Positions 1-7,725 of a stretch of 14,588 nt of DNA are shown piece after piece. The notes beneath the pieces were generated by a model that was not told the DNA's origin, searched no databases, and saw only the letters and a list, made by a program, of their open reading frames with translations. Numbering within the stretch: position 1 is the stretch's first letter; each line of letters opens with the position of its first letter. The position numbers and the translations under genes are program-made. The stretch comes from Methanosarcinales archaeon (GTDB lineage Archaea > Nanobdellota > Nanobdellia > Woesearchaeales > CG1-02-33-12): positions 1 to 14,588 of the forward strand of contig JAFCBX010000008.1 in the NCBI GenBank assembly GCA_017610505.1, given 5' to 3'.

Positions 1-169
1 CGCTTGGAGGGGCATTGGTTAAAAATTCCATTAAGATTCCCTGCTTTCCTGTTCTGAAGTCATCCTGTGTTGTTGGCTTTATAAAAGGGTTTTGAATACA
101 TCCCGATGTAAACAATATAAGAACAATGCTCAACAATAAACTTATTTTGATGTTTTTATTTGGTTTCAT
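1..169 (-). CDS. Predicted lipoprotein, N-terminal part (cut by window edge)
   Basis: The reverse strand reads 56 codons from an ATG at 167-169 and is still open at base 1. The first residues are a lipoprotein signal peptide: basic MKPNKNIK, a hydrophobic core (ISLLLSIVLILF), then the lipobox TSGC with Cys24 as the likely lipid-modified residue. The mature protein begins IQNPF and continues through FRTGKQGILMEFLTNAPPS. I recall similar RTG..G..MEFL.N.PP segments near the N-terminus of DPANN surface proteins, but I cannot check that here. It starts 22 bases after the stop of the five-TM SLT-domain protein on the same strand, so it is probably the third gene of that operon. No clear Shine-Dalgarno site precedes the ATG; the spacer is nearly all A/T. 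It should act outside the cell, anchored to the membrane. Its function cannot be read from this fragment. Confidence 0.8.
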   Translation of the reverse strand, partial: MKPNKNIKISLLLSIVLILFTSGCIQNPFIKPTTQDDFRTGKQGILMEFLTNAPPS

Positions 170-191
170 TTTTTTAATTTATATATTTTAA

Positions 192-2642
192 TCAATCAAA
201 CCCAAATTCCTCTATTTTATTTCTAACATCTTCTACATAATGAAGATTCCCTTCTTCACAACTAAGACCATTATAGGCTCTTAAGGTCATATCCCATTCA
301 TTATCCATATATGAAAGGTATAATTCATTTTCATCTGGGTGTTCTGATTTTTTACATCTTAAATTAACACTAGTTTCATAAAATCCTGATGTAACATACC
401 TAACATATTTTCCTTCTAATACTTTAATGCCACACCTTATATTCAAATCTATGTCATGTAATTGATTTTCAGTTATTCCCTTACAAAACTCTTTGGCTGT
501 AGAGGGCTTTATCTGCATTAATCCAACCTCACCACTGCCCCCCATAATTACATTGTTATTATAACAATGCTCGAATCTATTTTCCTGTTGTGCAACCCCT
601 AATACAATCTCTCTTGGAATAAATGTATTTGTTTCATCAACAATACCCTTCACCTTTTTTATCCTTTCTTCCCTAGTTAATTCACAGCCATGTTCTATTA
701 ATCCATGTTCTGTATCTTCTTCTGGTGAAATTGGTTTTCCTACACATAAGTTGTCTTCCCATTTGCATCCAATCTCATAATAACCAAAATTACAGGAATC
801 TTTTTCACAATATTTTTCAGTTTTATATAAGTTACAGAATTCTGGAACTGAATAGCCTGCAATAGTTGCAGAGGGACATTTTCCACAAGAATCATAATAA
901 ACTCCTCCCTCATCTTCTTTAAAAGATGAGTAGCACATTAGTTTACATGGGTTATTATCACACCACACCTGGTCGCTAAAGCCAAGCTTGTCATAATAGT
1001 TTGCATCATAATCACTGCATTCGCTTATTGCATCACATGCAATATCTTTATTTGTTTTTCCATCTATCTTTTCATTTAATTTATTCTCAAATTCTTGTGT
1101 TTTCTCATCTGAGGTCATTACTTCTTCTTCTGGGCTTATGTATTCTTTTACTTCTTCAATCTCAACAGGTGTTGATTTTTCAAGCTCATAAATATAACTA
1201 GCTGTAACCCTAAAATACCTTGTTGTTATTGGCTCATTGCCAAGCAGACTCCTTGGATCAAGGGGGTATAATCTACAATTGATAGAATGGAATTTCCCTG
1301 TTCTTATGTTTTCTGTTCTTTTATCAGGAACAAGACCATATATGTTATAACCATCTTCATTTTCCCTGAATTCAAACTCATGATCACAGTTTGTTAGCTC
1401 TAAGCTGTCATGAACCTGAACCTCAAGGTTAGTAATATTTTTAATTATGCCCTCCCAATTATTTTCTATTGTTACCCCAAAGAAAAAAGGGTTATTATCT
1501 TGATCGCTGTAAATCCCTACTGGCAGTGGCTCAGATGTTCTCATGCCTATTCCAACAGGCCCATTTGTATATATTGCTATTGGGTTTATATGGCTTATTC
1601 CATAATGTTGGAATACATCAATCCCCTCTCTTTTAAAAGCCCTAAACCTTTCTTTATCCATAAAATACGTTTTAAGATAAGACATTGTTTCAAAATTAAA
1701 CTCTGCGTTGAATGTTACATCCTTCTTGCCAGGGTTAAGTTTGTCAAATACACAGTCAAGGTATTCTTCTTCCTCTCCTGCTATATTAAATTCATTCTTT
1801 GGAGTTATATCCCCCTTTATTTTTTTGTCTCCCTCTTTTGCATAACATGAAACATTTATGTTTATCTCCTTGTTCAATGTTTTTGCCTTTAGAACAGCCC
1901 AGACAGTTATTTTTTCTCCTTCAAAGAATTTTGAGTCAGAAGCCTCTAAATCCTCAAGGTAAACCCCAACTGGCTCATGCTCATAATCATCAACCCTCCC
2001 AGAGTAATAGTCCCCCGTAGCTGTTTTTATAATGTTATTCCAGGCATCCTTCCAGACTGTTCCAATATTTTTTACGACGCTATTAATCCCAGAACTTAAG
2101 TCTCTCATAGTATTTGAAATTGTTTGCTGCACATTAATTTCTGTTTCAATATCCTCTACTCTTAAATCATTTATAAAACCATTAATAAAGGCTGGTAAGA
2201 CAAGAAATAATACTAACAATACTATAACCCACCTGCATATAGTAATAAACCAGTTTTGCCCCATTGCAAAACAAAGGTATAATACCCAAGCTGGAAAAAA
2301 TATAATTGCTGTCTGAAATGCCTGTGAACTTCCTAAAAAAGGGATTACCCCCCCCAAATAAGGAGCAAATATTGCAATTGATGAGAGTATAATAGGAACT
2401 TTAATGTTGGCAACATCAATAACCCCTGGATTTTCCTGGTCCTTAAATAGGCTAAGCCATGCAGCTATTGTTAATATTAAATAAGCAAATATTCTAAAAC
2501 TGGTATTCCTAAAGTCTGAAAAAACATCAAGGAGATGAATAATAAGGCTAATAACAATAAAGATGGTTATGGAGGGATTAGCAGTGAAACCCCTGTTCAT
2601 AGTACTTAAGAATTTCTTCCACGTGTCTTTAGCTCCTGCCAT
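192..2642 (-). CDS. Polytopic membrane protein with extracellular Cys-rich region and C-terminal lytic transglycosylase (SLT)-like domain
   Basis: This 816-aa protein has about five N-terminal membrane segments (near residues 24-41, 50-66, 80-104, 110-127, 130-154). The basic N-terminus is probably inside, which puts the rest outside. Residues 220-500 are beta-rich and unrecognised. Residues 535-635 are Cys-rich (about 14 Cys), suggesting disulfides. Residues 660-816 look like an SLT/lysozyme-like domain: QQEN with Glu687 as candidate catalytic acid, GLMQIKPSTA at 707-716, LNIRCGIKVLEGKY at 733-746 and AYNG at 789-792, in the family order. Known SLT enzymes cut peptidoglycan, which archaea lack, so the target may be bacterial walls or another glycan. 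The ATG follows AAGAGGG by 4 bases. It lies 28 bases after the 405-aa gene and just before a lipoprotein gene, so an operon is likely. The SLT call is strong; activity is inferred. Confidence 0.85.
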   Translation of the reverse strand: MAGAKDTWKKFLSTMNRGFTANPSITIFIVISLIIHLLDVFSDFRNTSFRIFAYLILTIAAWLSLFKDQENPGVIDVANIKVPIILSSIAIFAPYLGGVIPFLGSSQAFQTAIIFFPAWVLYLCFAMGQNWFITICRWVIVLLVLFLVLPAFINGFINDLRVEDIETEINVQQTISNTMRDLSSGINSVVKNIGTVWKDAWNNIIKTATGDYYSGRVDDYEHEPVGVYLEDLEASDSKFFEGEKITVWAVLKAKTLNKEININVSCYAKEGDKKIKGDITPKNEFNIAGEEEEYLDCVFDKLNPGKKDVTFNAEFNFETMSYLKTYFMDKERFRAFKREGIDVFQHYGISHINPIAIYTNGPVGIGMRTSEPLPVGIYSDQDNNPFFFGVTIENNWEGIIKNITNLEVQVHDSLELTNCDHEFEFRENEDGYNIYGLVPDKRTENIRTGKFHSINCRLYPLDPRSLLGNEPITTRYFRVTASYIYELEKSTPVEIEEVKEYISPEEEVMTSDEKTQEFENKLNEKIDGKTNKDIACDAISECSDYDANYYDKLGFSDQVWCDNNPCKLMCYSSFKEDEGGVYYDSCGKCPSATIAGYSVPEFCNLYKTEKYCEKDSCNFGYYEIGCKWEDNLCVGKPISPEEDTEHGLIEHGCELTREERIKKVKGIVDETNTFIPREIVLGVAQQENRFEHCYNNNVIMGGSGEVGLMQIKPSTAKEFCKGITENQLHDIDLNIRCGIKVLEGKYVRYVTSGFYETSVNLRCKKSEHPDENELYLSYMDNEWDMTLRAYNGLSCEEGNLHYVEDVRNKIEEFGFD

Positions 2643-2670
2643 AAATCCCTCTTTTTAGAAAAATAAAAAA

Positions 2671-3888
2671 TTATTTTTCAAGCTCTACTTTTAGTTCAAT
2701 AATATCAAGCATTGATAATGGCTCTATCTTTATGAAGTTGTTGCCTTCTCTTATGTAATCATCTATTTTTTTTAAATATTTTGCTTCCTCTGTGTCAACA
2801 GAAATCATCCTGTTGTTTATATTAAGGCCCATTTCCTTGTCTTTTTTGTCATCTATAAACTCAAGAGTTAGTTTAGCATCATATTCATCACCCTTAATCT
2901 TATCATATGTTGTTTCATTAATCTCAAAATAATAAGTAGGATATATTAGCTCTCTAAGGCTTGTCTGCACTTTTATCTGCTCAATAAGGTAAGAACCCTT
3001 ATCTGTTTTAAAAACAATGTTATTATCACCACTATACAAAACATTTGTTGAAAAACTATAAACATTTATGCCCCCACAATCAGGCACGCCAGAAAAAACA
3101 TTTTGGTAATTAATTAAAATATCAAGCTTCCCAACATCCCCTGGTTTGCACTGAGGCAAAAACCTGAGCCTGGCTCTCTCAAGATTCAGTTTTTCATTCT
3201 CGCTTATGAAGAATATGTTTTTGCTTTCCTGCCTGCTTATATCAGCAACATCACCAACTATCCTAATGTCCTCAAGGCTGTAAATATTTGTTGACCAGAA
3301 CTTAACTCCTGTTCCAGAAACACTAAATTCTAATATATTATCCTCTTCAAGATAATCTTTTTTGAGTTTTATTGGCTTTGGATTTGATGTTGTTATCTCG
3401 CTCTCGAATATATTAATATCATTTAATTTTATAGTCAGTAATCCATTATACTTTTTTGCTGTAAATGATAATAAAATATTTTCTGTATTTTTCAAGTCTG
3501 ATATCTTAAAAGGAATATCTTTTCTTACCTCATCAAATAGGCCATGCCTTATTATAAATGGATTAATTGTATCAAGCTCCTCTGCATTTGTTGTTTTATA
3601 TAAATAAAAGGGCGAGATATCATGCTCATACTCTTTTTCTTTTAGATAATCAATCCTTCCAGGGTATTCAAGCATTAAAATATTTTCCTCTTCTTCCTCA
3701 CTAACATCCTCTTCATCTTCATCTTCAATAGTTTCATTTTCCCCTAATAATTTTGCTCTTTCCCCTGGTGGGAGAAATATGATATATAATATAATCAATC
3801 CAACTATGAGAGATACAAGCCCCATTGCACCACCAGCGCTAGTAATAGTAGCATCATTAGCTTTTTTACTTTTTATAGTTAAATTCAT
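2671..3888 (-). CDS. Single-pass membrane protein with acidic linker and repeated beta-rich extracellular region
   Basis: This 405-aa protein is not a family I can name. It has a short basic N-terminus (KSKK), one membrane segment at about residues 18-39 ending IIFLPPGER, then a very acidic linker at 55-68 (runs of E and D). The rest is beta-rich and, by positive-inside logic, outside the cell. The region seems to hold three degenerate units, near residues 130-215, 240-335 and 345-403. Each runs through a strand such as LTIKLNDI or LDILINYQ, then a G/D-N-x-I/F turn, and ends in a strand like LEDIRIV, IEQIKVQ or IIELKVE, which suggests related carbohydrate-binding-like or jelly-roll folds. The ATG is preceded by AGGTGAT with a 5-base spacer. 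It is the first gene of the surface cluster and divergent from pelA. A role as partner or scaffold of the SLT membrane protein is inference from position only. Confidence 0.8.
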   Translation of the reverse strand: MNLTIKSKKANDATITSAGGAMGLVSLIVGLIILYIIFLPPGERAKLLGENETIEDEDEEDVSEEEEENILMLEYPGRIDYLKEKEYEHDISPFYLYKTTNAEELDTINPFIIRHGLFDEVRKDIPFKISDLKNTENILLSFTAKKYNGLLTIKLNDINIFESEITTSNPKPIKLKKDYLEEDNILEFSVSGTGVKFWSTNIYSLEDIRIVGDVADISRQESKNIFFISENEKLNLERARLRFLPQCKPGDVGKLDILINYQNVFSGVPDCGGINVYSFSTNVLYSGDNNIVFKTDKGSYLIEQIKVQTSLRELIYPTYYFEINETTYDKIKGDEYDAKLTLEFIDDKKDKEMGLNINNRMISVDTEEAKYLKKIDDYIREGNNFIKIEPLSMLDIIELKVELEK

Positions 3889-3893
3889 GTATA

Positions 3894-3900
3894 ATCACCT
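3894..3900 (-). promoter_or_regulatory. Shine-Dalgarno site of the 405-aa surface protein gene
   Basis: Reverse strand AGGTGAT lies 5 bases before the ATG ending at 3888 and matches the 3' end of archaeal 16S rRNA. It supports this start, and it contrasts with pelA on the other strand, which has only a weak site. Confidence 0.6.
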
Positions 3901-3914
3901 GTCCTAAATAGATA

Positions 3915-3929
3915 ACTTAATATATATAA
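3915..3929. promoter_or_regulatory. Near-palindromic TATA region shared by pelA and the surface cluster
   Basis: The sequence cttaatatatataag is almost its own reverse complement and lies in the 60-bp divergent spacer. Its centre is about 27 bases before the pelA ATG at 3949, which predicts initiation at or just before that ATG (leaderless or nearly so). In the other direction it would start transcription close to 3900, just upstream of the Shine-Dalgarno site of the 405-aa gene. Placement is by eye. Confidence 0.5.
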
Positions 3930-3948
3930 GTTTTCCTATTTTAAAGGT

Positions 3949-5010
3949 ATGAAACAAATAAACTTTGATTTGAAGAAAGGAGAAGCAAAATTTAAAATAG
4001 AGAATATGGATGACCTTTGGTGTTTAAGTCATGTAATTGAGCCAAAGGATCTTGTTAGAGGCAAGACTATAAGGAAGATAAAACTTGGAGAGAGTGACCA
4101 AAGAAAAGTTAATATTGTTAAGAAAAATATTTTTATTGAAATAAGAGTTGAGAGTGTTGAGTTTCATGAATATTCCTCAGTTTTAAGGGTTTCAGGGGTT
4201 ATAACACAGGGTCCAGAAGATATACCCAAGGGCTCTTACCACACATTTAACCTTGAGCAGGGCTCTATGATTACAATAATAAAGGAAAAATGGCTTAGCT
4301 TCCAGATTGACAAATTAAAACAGGCATCAGTTGAAACCAAAAAAATACTAATCTGTGTTCTTGATAGGGATGATGTATGTTTTGGCCTTCTAAAAAAACA
4401 GGGTTTTAGCTTGCTGTCTGAGATTAAAGGGGATGTTGAGAAAAAGGCAGATGTGAAAACAAGAACAGGAAACTTTTATGGTGAGGTTATAAAAAAACTT
4501 TATGATTATGTTGGAAGATATAAGATTGAAAACATAATACTGGCAAGCCCTGCATTCTGGAAAGAGGATTTAATGAAAAATATAAAGGATGAGGAAGTTA
4601 GGAAGAAAATAACATTGGCAACATGCTCCTGCTCTGGAAAAGAGGCAATTGATGAAATATTGAAAAGGCCAGAGGTAAAAAATGTCCTGAGCCAGCAGAG
4701 GATTGCAAAGGAATTAAAGCTTGTTGAATCATTATTAGAGGAAATCTCAAAAAATAATCTTGCAGTCTATGGCCTGAAAGAAACAGAAAAAGCTGTTAAT
4801 GCAGGGGCTGTTGAAAAGCTTTTGGTTACAGATAGTTTAATACAAAAAACAAGATTAAACAAAACTTACGAAAAAATAGACCAGCTTATGAAAAACACAG
4901 AGGACATAAAAGGGAGTGTCAATATAATCGGCTCAGACCATGACGGCGGCAAGAAGCTGGACGGCCTCGGTGGAATAGCGGCCATATTAAGATATAAATT
5001 AAATTATTAA
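3949..5010 (+). CDS. pelA: Pelota (Dom34 homologue), mRNA surveillance and ribosome rescue factor
   Basis: Pelota is an aRF1-like protein that, with the GTPase aEF1alpha and ABCE1 in archaea, enters stalled ribosomes with an empty A site and splits them. This 353-aa protein has the normal length and three domains. The N-terminal Sm-like domain (about 1-130) carries EPKDLVRGKTIRKIK. The central domain (about 131-255) has ILICVLDRDDVCFGLL and the SPAFWKEDL segment. The C-terminal eL30-like domain (about 260-353) ends DGLGGIAAILRY, a pelota hallmark. As expected for Pelota, no GGQ motif is seen. The TATA box sits about 27 bases before the ATG, so the message is probably leaderless; only a weak AAAGGT precedes it. 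The stop is one base from the ackA stop on the other strand. Codon use turns abruptly GC-rich near 4929-4984. Confidence 0.95.
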   Translation: MKQINFDLKKGEAKFKIENMDDLWCLSHVIEPKDLVRGKTIRKIKLGESDQRKVNIVKKNIFIEIRVESVEFHEYSSVLRVSGVITQGPEDIPKGSYHTFNLEQGSMITIIKEKWLSFQIDKLKQASVETKKILICVLDRDDVCFGLLKKQGFSLLSEIKGDVEKKADVKTRTGNFYGEVIKKLYDYVGRYKIENIILASPAFWKEDLMKNIKDEEVRKKITLATCSCSGKEAIDEILKRPEVKNVLSQQRIAKELKLVESLLEEISKNNLAVYGLKETEKAVNAGAVEKLLVTDSLIQKTRLNKTYEKIDQLMKNTEDIKGSVNIIGSDHDGGKKLDGLGGIAAILRYKLNY

Positions 5011-5011
5011 T

Positions 5012-6193
5012 TTATTTAACTAACTCAAAGGTTTCCCTGGCTATCTGGAGTTCTTCGTTTGTTGGGATTACTAAGACCTTTATTTTAGAATTATCTGATG
5101 AGATTATTAACTCATTGTTTTTGTTTCTTGTTTTGTCAACCTTAAGGCCAATGTATTCAAAGTTCCTCAGTATTCTTTCCCTTAAATAATATGCATTTTC
5201 CCCAATGCCTGCTGTAAAAACAATTGCATCAAGGCCATTTAAAACAGAGATATAAGAGCCAATGTATTTTGTAATCCTATAAGCAAGAACATTAAGGGTA
5301 AGATTAGCTCTTTTGTTTCCTTTTTTCTCCTTATCCCATAAAACCCTGACATCAGGGCTTATTCCAGATATTCCCAATAAGCCGGATTTCTTGTTTAATA
5401 GGTTATCAACTTCTTTAACAGAAAGTTTTTCTTTTTTCATAAGAAAGAAAATTATAGCAGGATCAATGTCCCCGCATCTTGTTCCCATAACAACTCCTTC
5501 CAATGGTGTAAATCCCATTGAAGTGTCAATACTCTTTCCATTTTGTACTGCAGCAATGCTTGAGCCATTACCAAGATGGCAGGTTATTATTCTTAATTTT
5601 TTATAATCCTTTTTTAAGATTTCAGCTGCTTTTTTTGAAACATATTTATGAGAAGTTCCGTGAAAACCATAACGCCTTATTCCGTACTTTTTATAATATT
5701 TGTATGGAATCCCATAAACAAATGCTTTTTCAGGCATATTGCTATGAAATTCAGTATCAAAAACAGCAACCTGCTTTACATTAGGCAAGAGTTCTTTGCA
5801 AACCCTCATTCCAGTAAGATTTGCAGGGTTATGCAAAGGGGCAAGCTCACTTAATTCTTCAATCTTTTTCATAACTTTATCATTAATCAAAACAGTTTTT
5901 TTAAACTCTTCACCACCATGAACTGCCCGGTGGCCTATGGCCTTTATCTCACTAAGCGAACTTATAATCCTGTTAGCCAAAATTATGTCAAGAACATCCT
6001 TTAATGCAATTTTATGGTTTTTTATTTTCTTTTTTATTTTTTTAATATTGTTATTTATTTCATATTTAATAAATGAATCATCTAATTTAATGCCATCAAC
6101 AATCCCTTTAATCAAGACATGCTCCTTTTCTTTAATCTCAAAAAGCTGAAACTTCAAAGAGCTTGAGCCAGAATTTAATACCAAAATTTTCAT
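5012..6193 (-). CDS. ackA: Acetate kinase
   Basis: Acetate kinase interconverts acetyl phosphate + ADP and acetate + ATP in the cytoplasm. The 393-aa length and motifs are those of the ASKHA-fold family: N-terminal LNSGSSSLKFQLF, GHRAVHGG (Arg89), LAPLHNP (His121), VFDTEFH (Asp146), YGFHGTSH (His178), HLGNGSS (206-212), MGTRCGDIDP (Arg239), FTAGIGEN (326-333) and PTNEEL (Glu380). These cover the residues known for substrate, nucleotide and metal binding. One small oddity is FDTEFH where I expect FDTAFH. The ATG follows the pta stop by 4 bases and its Shine-Dalgarno-like AAGTGAT overlaps that stop, so translation is probably coupled to pta. The operon would gain ATP from acetyl-CoA by fermentation. 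Many archaea use an ADP-forming acetyl-CoA synthetase instead, so transfer from bacteria is plausible. Confidence 0.96.
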   Translation of the reverse strand: MKILVLNSGSSSLKFQLFEIKEKEHVLIKGIVDGIKLDDSFIKYEINNNIKKIKKKIKNHKIALKDVLDIILANRIISSLSEIKAIGHRAVHGGEEFKKTVLINDKVMKKIEELSELAPLHNPANLTGMRVCKELLPNVKQVAVFDTEFHSNMPEKAFVYGIPYKYYKKYGIRRYGFHGTSHKYVSKKAAEILKKDYKKLRIITCHLGNGSSIAAVQNGKSIDTSMGFTPLEGVVMGTRCGDIDPAIIFFLMKKEKLSVKEVDNLLNKKSGLLGISGISPDVRVLWDKEKKGNKRANLTLNVLAYRITKYIGSYISVLNGLDAIVFTAGIGENAYYLRERILRNFEYIGLKVDKTRNKNNELIISSDNSKIKVLVIPTNEELQIARETFELVK

Positions 6194-6197
6194 TATA

Positions 6198-7178
6198 TCA
6201 CTTCTTTATATTCTGAGCCTGCACAACAGTTATTGCAGCGAGGTCAACAATATCCTGAACAGAGCAGCCCCTTGATAAATCATTCATTGGTTTTTTAAGG
6301 CCCTGAAGTATTGGGCCAATTGCCCTTACATTTCCTAACCTTTCAACAAGCTTATAGGATATATTTCCAGCATTAAGGCTTGGAAATACAAGCACATTGA
6401 TTTTTTCCCTGCAATTAATTTCAGGGCATTTTCTTTCACAAACATTTTCTATAAGTGCAGCATCTGCCTGGATTTCACCAACAACATTTAATCCGGATTT
6501 TTTGGCAATATTTACTGCTTTTTTTACTTTCTCAACATCTTCTCCATTTCCAGAGCCAACTGTTGAATATGAAAGCATGCCTGCTTTTGCTTTTTTATTA
6601 AAAAGGTTTTCAAATGTTTCAATAGAAAGCATTGCTGTCTCAGCTAATTCATTTGAACTTGGATCTGGAATAACAGCACAGTCAGCAAAGAGCAGAACTT
6701 TTTCATCTTTTGCCATAAGCATTGCCCCAGATACTTTTTTAACACCTTTTCTTGTTTTTATTATCTGGAAGGCAGCCCTTATTGTGTCCGCAGTTGAGTG
6801 TGATGCACCGCCTATTAATCCATCAGCATCATTACAATGCAGCATCATAGCTCCAAAGTAAATCTCATTTCTCAACATTTTTTTTGCATCATTTAAAATA
6901 ATTCCTTTATTCTTCCTTAACTTAAAAAGCTTTTCTGCATATAAATCAAACTTTTCTGATTTAAGATGATCAATAATTTCAATACCCTTTAGATTTAGCC
7001 TAAGTTCATCAATTTTTTTTAATATTTCTTTTACACTACCTAAAAGAACAACCCTTGCAATTCCTTTTTTTAAGATAATCTCAGAGGCCTTTAAAATCCT
7101 TTCATCCAGTGCTTCTGGAAAAACAATCTTTTTAGGATCCTTTCTGGCTTTTGTTATTATGCTATCCAAAACTTCCAT
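6198..7178 (-). CDS. pta: Phosphate acetyltransferase (short form)
   Basis: Pta converts acetyl-CoA + phosphate to acetyl phosphate + CoA, the step before acetate kinase. The 326-aa protein is the short form without the N-terminal P-loop/DRTGG region of long bacterial enzymes. Family segments are IVFPEALDERILKA (18-31), DADGLIGGASHSTADTIRAA (117-136), MLSYSTVGSGNGEDVEKV (201-218), GEIQADAAL (234-242), VFPSLNAGNISYKL (264-277) and GPILQGLKKPMNDLSRGCSV (288-307). An unusual feature is CERKCPEINC (Cys247, 251, 256) in the loop where bacterial enzymes usually have a Gly/Pro/Ser-rich stretch; it is flagged as a finding. It is the first gene of the pta-ackA operon. A TATA box centred about 26 bases before the ATG, and no Shine-Dalgarno site, predict a leaderless message. 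Confidence 0.95.
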   Translation of the reverse strand: MEVLDSIITKARKDPKKIVFPEALDERILKASEIILKKGIARVVLLGSVKEILKKIDELRLNLKGIEIIDHLKSEKFDLYAEKLFKLRKNKGIILNDAKKMLRNEIYFGAMMLHCNDADGLIGGASHSTADTIRAAFQIIKTRKGVKKVSGAMLMAKDEKVLLFADCAVIPDPSSNELAETAMLSIETFENLFNKKAKAGMLSYSTVGSGNGEDVEKVKKAVNIAKKSGLNVVGEIQADAALIENVCERKCPEINCREKINVLVFPSLNAGNISYKLVERLGNVRAIGPILQGLKKPMNDLSRGCSVQDIVDLAAITVVQAQNIKK

Positions 7179-7201
7179 AATCAGATAAACTTTCTTTTAT
7201 T

Positions 7202-7209
7202 TATTTAAA
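7202..7209 (-). promoter_or_regulatory. TATA box of the pta-ackA operon
   Basis: On the reverse strand TTTAAATA, preceded by a purine-rich GAAAAG that could serve as BRE, is centred near 7205.5. That is about 26-27 bases before the pta ATG at 7178, so transcription should start at the start codon. Confidence 0.6.
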
Positions 7210-7292
7210 ACTTTTCATTTAAAATTTAAAAAAAAGTTTGTGTTATCAAATTAAATTATTTGTCTATTTATAAGTAACAGCAAATCAAAAAA

Positions 7293-7300
7293 CTTATAAA
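7293..7300 (+). promoter_or_regulatory. TATA box upstream of the 107-aa gene
   Basis: CTTATAAA preceded by A-rich sequence is centred about 47 bases before the ATG at 7344. Initiation near 7323 would leave a roughly 21-base leader containing the GGGGG Shine-Dalgarno site at 7334-7338. Confidence 0.5.
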
Positions 7301-7343
7301 CCTTATTTATTTTATGTATATTTAGTTTATTTAGGGGGTTTAA

Positions 7344-7667
7344 ATGAAGCCAATATTTTTTCCATTTGCAGCATCTCAAGCATGCTATTTAAGACAAAAT
7401 TCAGAAGAAAGATTAAGAAGAAAACAAATTAAAACCGAGCTAAAAGAATGTACCTATGAGCAATTATATGATTTTGCTACATATCATCGCCCTAAAGAAG
7501 ATGAACTACATGAATTTTCTATTCTTAATTCGTTTAAGGCTATATTTTCTCTGTATAACGTTGGAAGAGAGATTGTTAGAGAAATGGGGGCTGAGCTGGC
7601 AACAGAGGTTATAGCAGAAAAATATCCTAACCGCAAACAGCCAACTCAAATAGGGGATTACTTATAA
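7344..7667 (+). CDS. Small protein of unknown function
   Basis: I do not recognise this 107-aa protein. It has no signal peptide or membrane segment and is probably cytoplasmic. Predicted structure is mainly helical: a basic stretch EERLRRKQIKTELKE at 21-35, then YEQLYDFATYH at 38-48, and a helix SLYNVGREIVREMGAELATEVIAEKY at 69-94 with scattered charge. Two Cys (14, 36) do not form a motif. The start is well supported by GGGGG five bases upstream of the ATG and by a TATA box that gives a short leader. It stands alone between the divergent pta promoter and the trmB leader, and has its own promoter. A small regulator or nucleic-acid-binding role is possible from the basic N-terminal half, but that is a guess. 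Confidence 0.7.
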   Translation: MKPIFFPFAASQACYLRQNSEERLRRKQIKTELKECTYEQLYDFATYHRPKEDELHEFSILNSFKAIFSLYNVGREIVREMGAELATEVIAEKYPNRKQPTQIGDYL

Positions 7668-7670
7668 GAT

Positions 7671-7695
7671 TAGTTTCCCTTTCGAACCTCTTTTC
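7671..7695 (+). terminator. Possible pyrimidine-rich terminator after the 107-aa gene
   Basis: A T/C-rich stretch (tagtttccctttcgaacctcttttc in broken runs) follows the stop within a few bases. Archaeal terminators often are U-rich tracts without a hairpin. The call rests on composition and position only. Confidence 0.3.
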
Positions 7696-7725
7696 CCGTG
7701 GAAAAAACCCATTAAAAAGATAACA

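Noticed and set aside
1001..2316. Plus-strand open frames (for example 1410-1850 and 2032-2316) opposite the SLT membrane protein
   Set aside because: Their translations are low-complexity (rich in F, L, S, H), lack ribosome-binding sites and mirror the coding strand; they are shadows of the real gene.
7675..7700. TTCGAA motif on either strand that resembles a tRNA T-loop
   Set aside because: The flanking bases do not form a T stem and no acceptor or anticodon arm can be built, so it is not a tRNA.
7691..7705. Short hairpin TTTTCC-cgt-GGAAAA after the 107-aa gene
   Set aside because: It is not followed by a T run on the plus strand and the loop is only three bases; I do not call it an intrinsic terminator.
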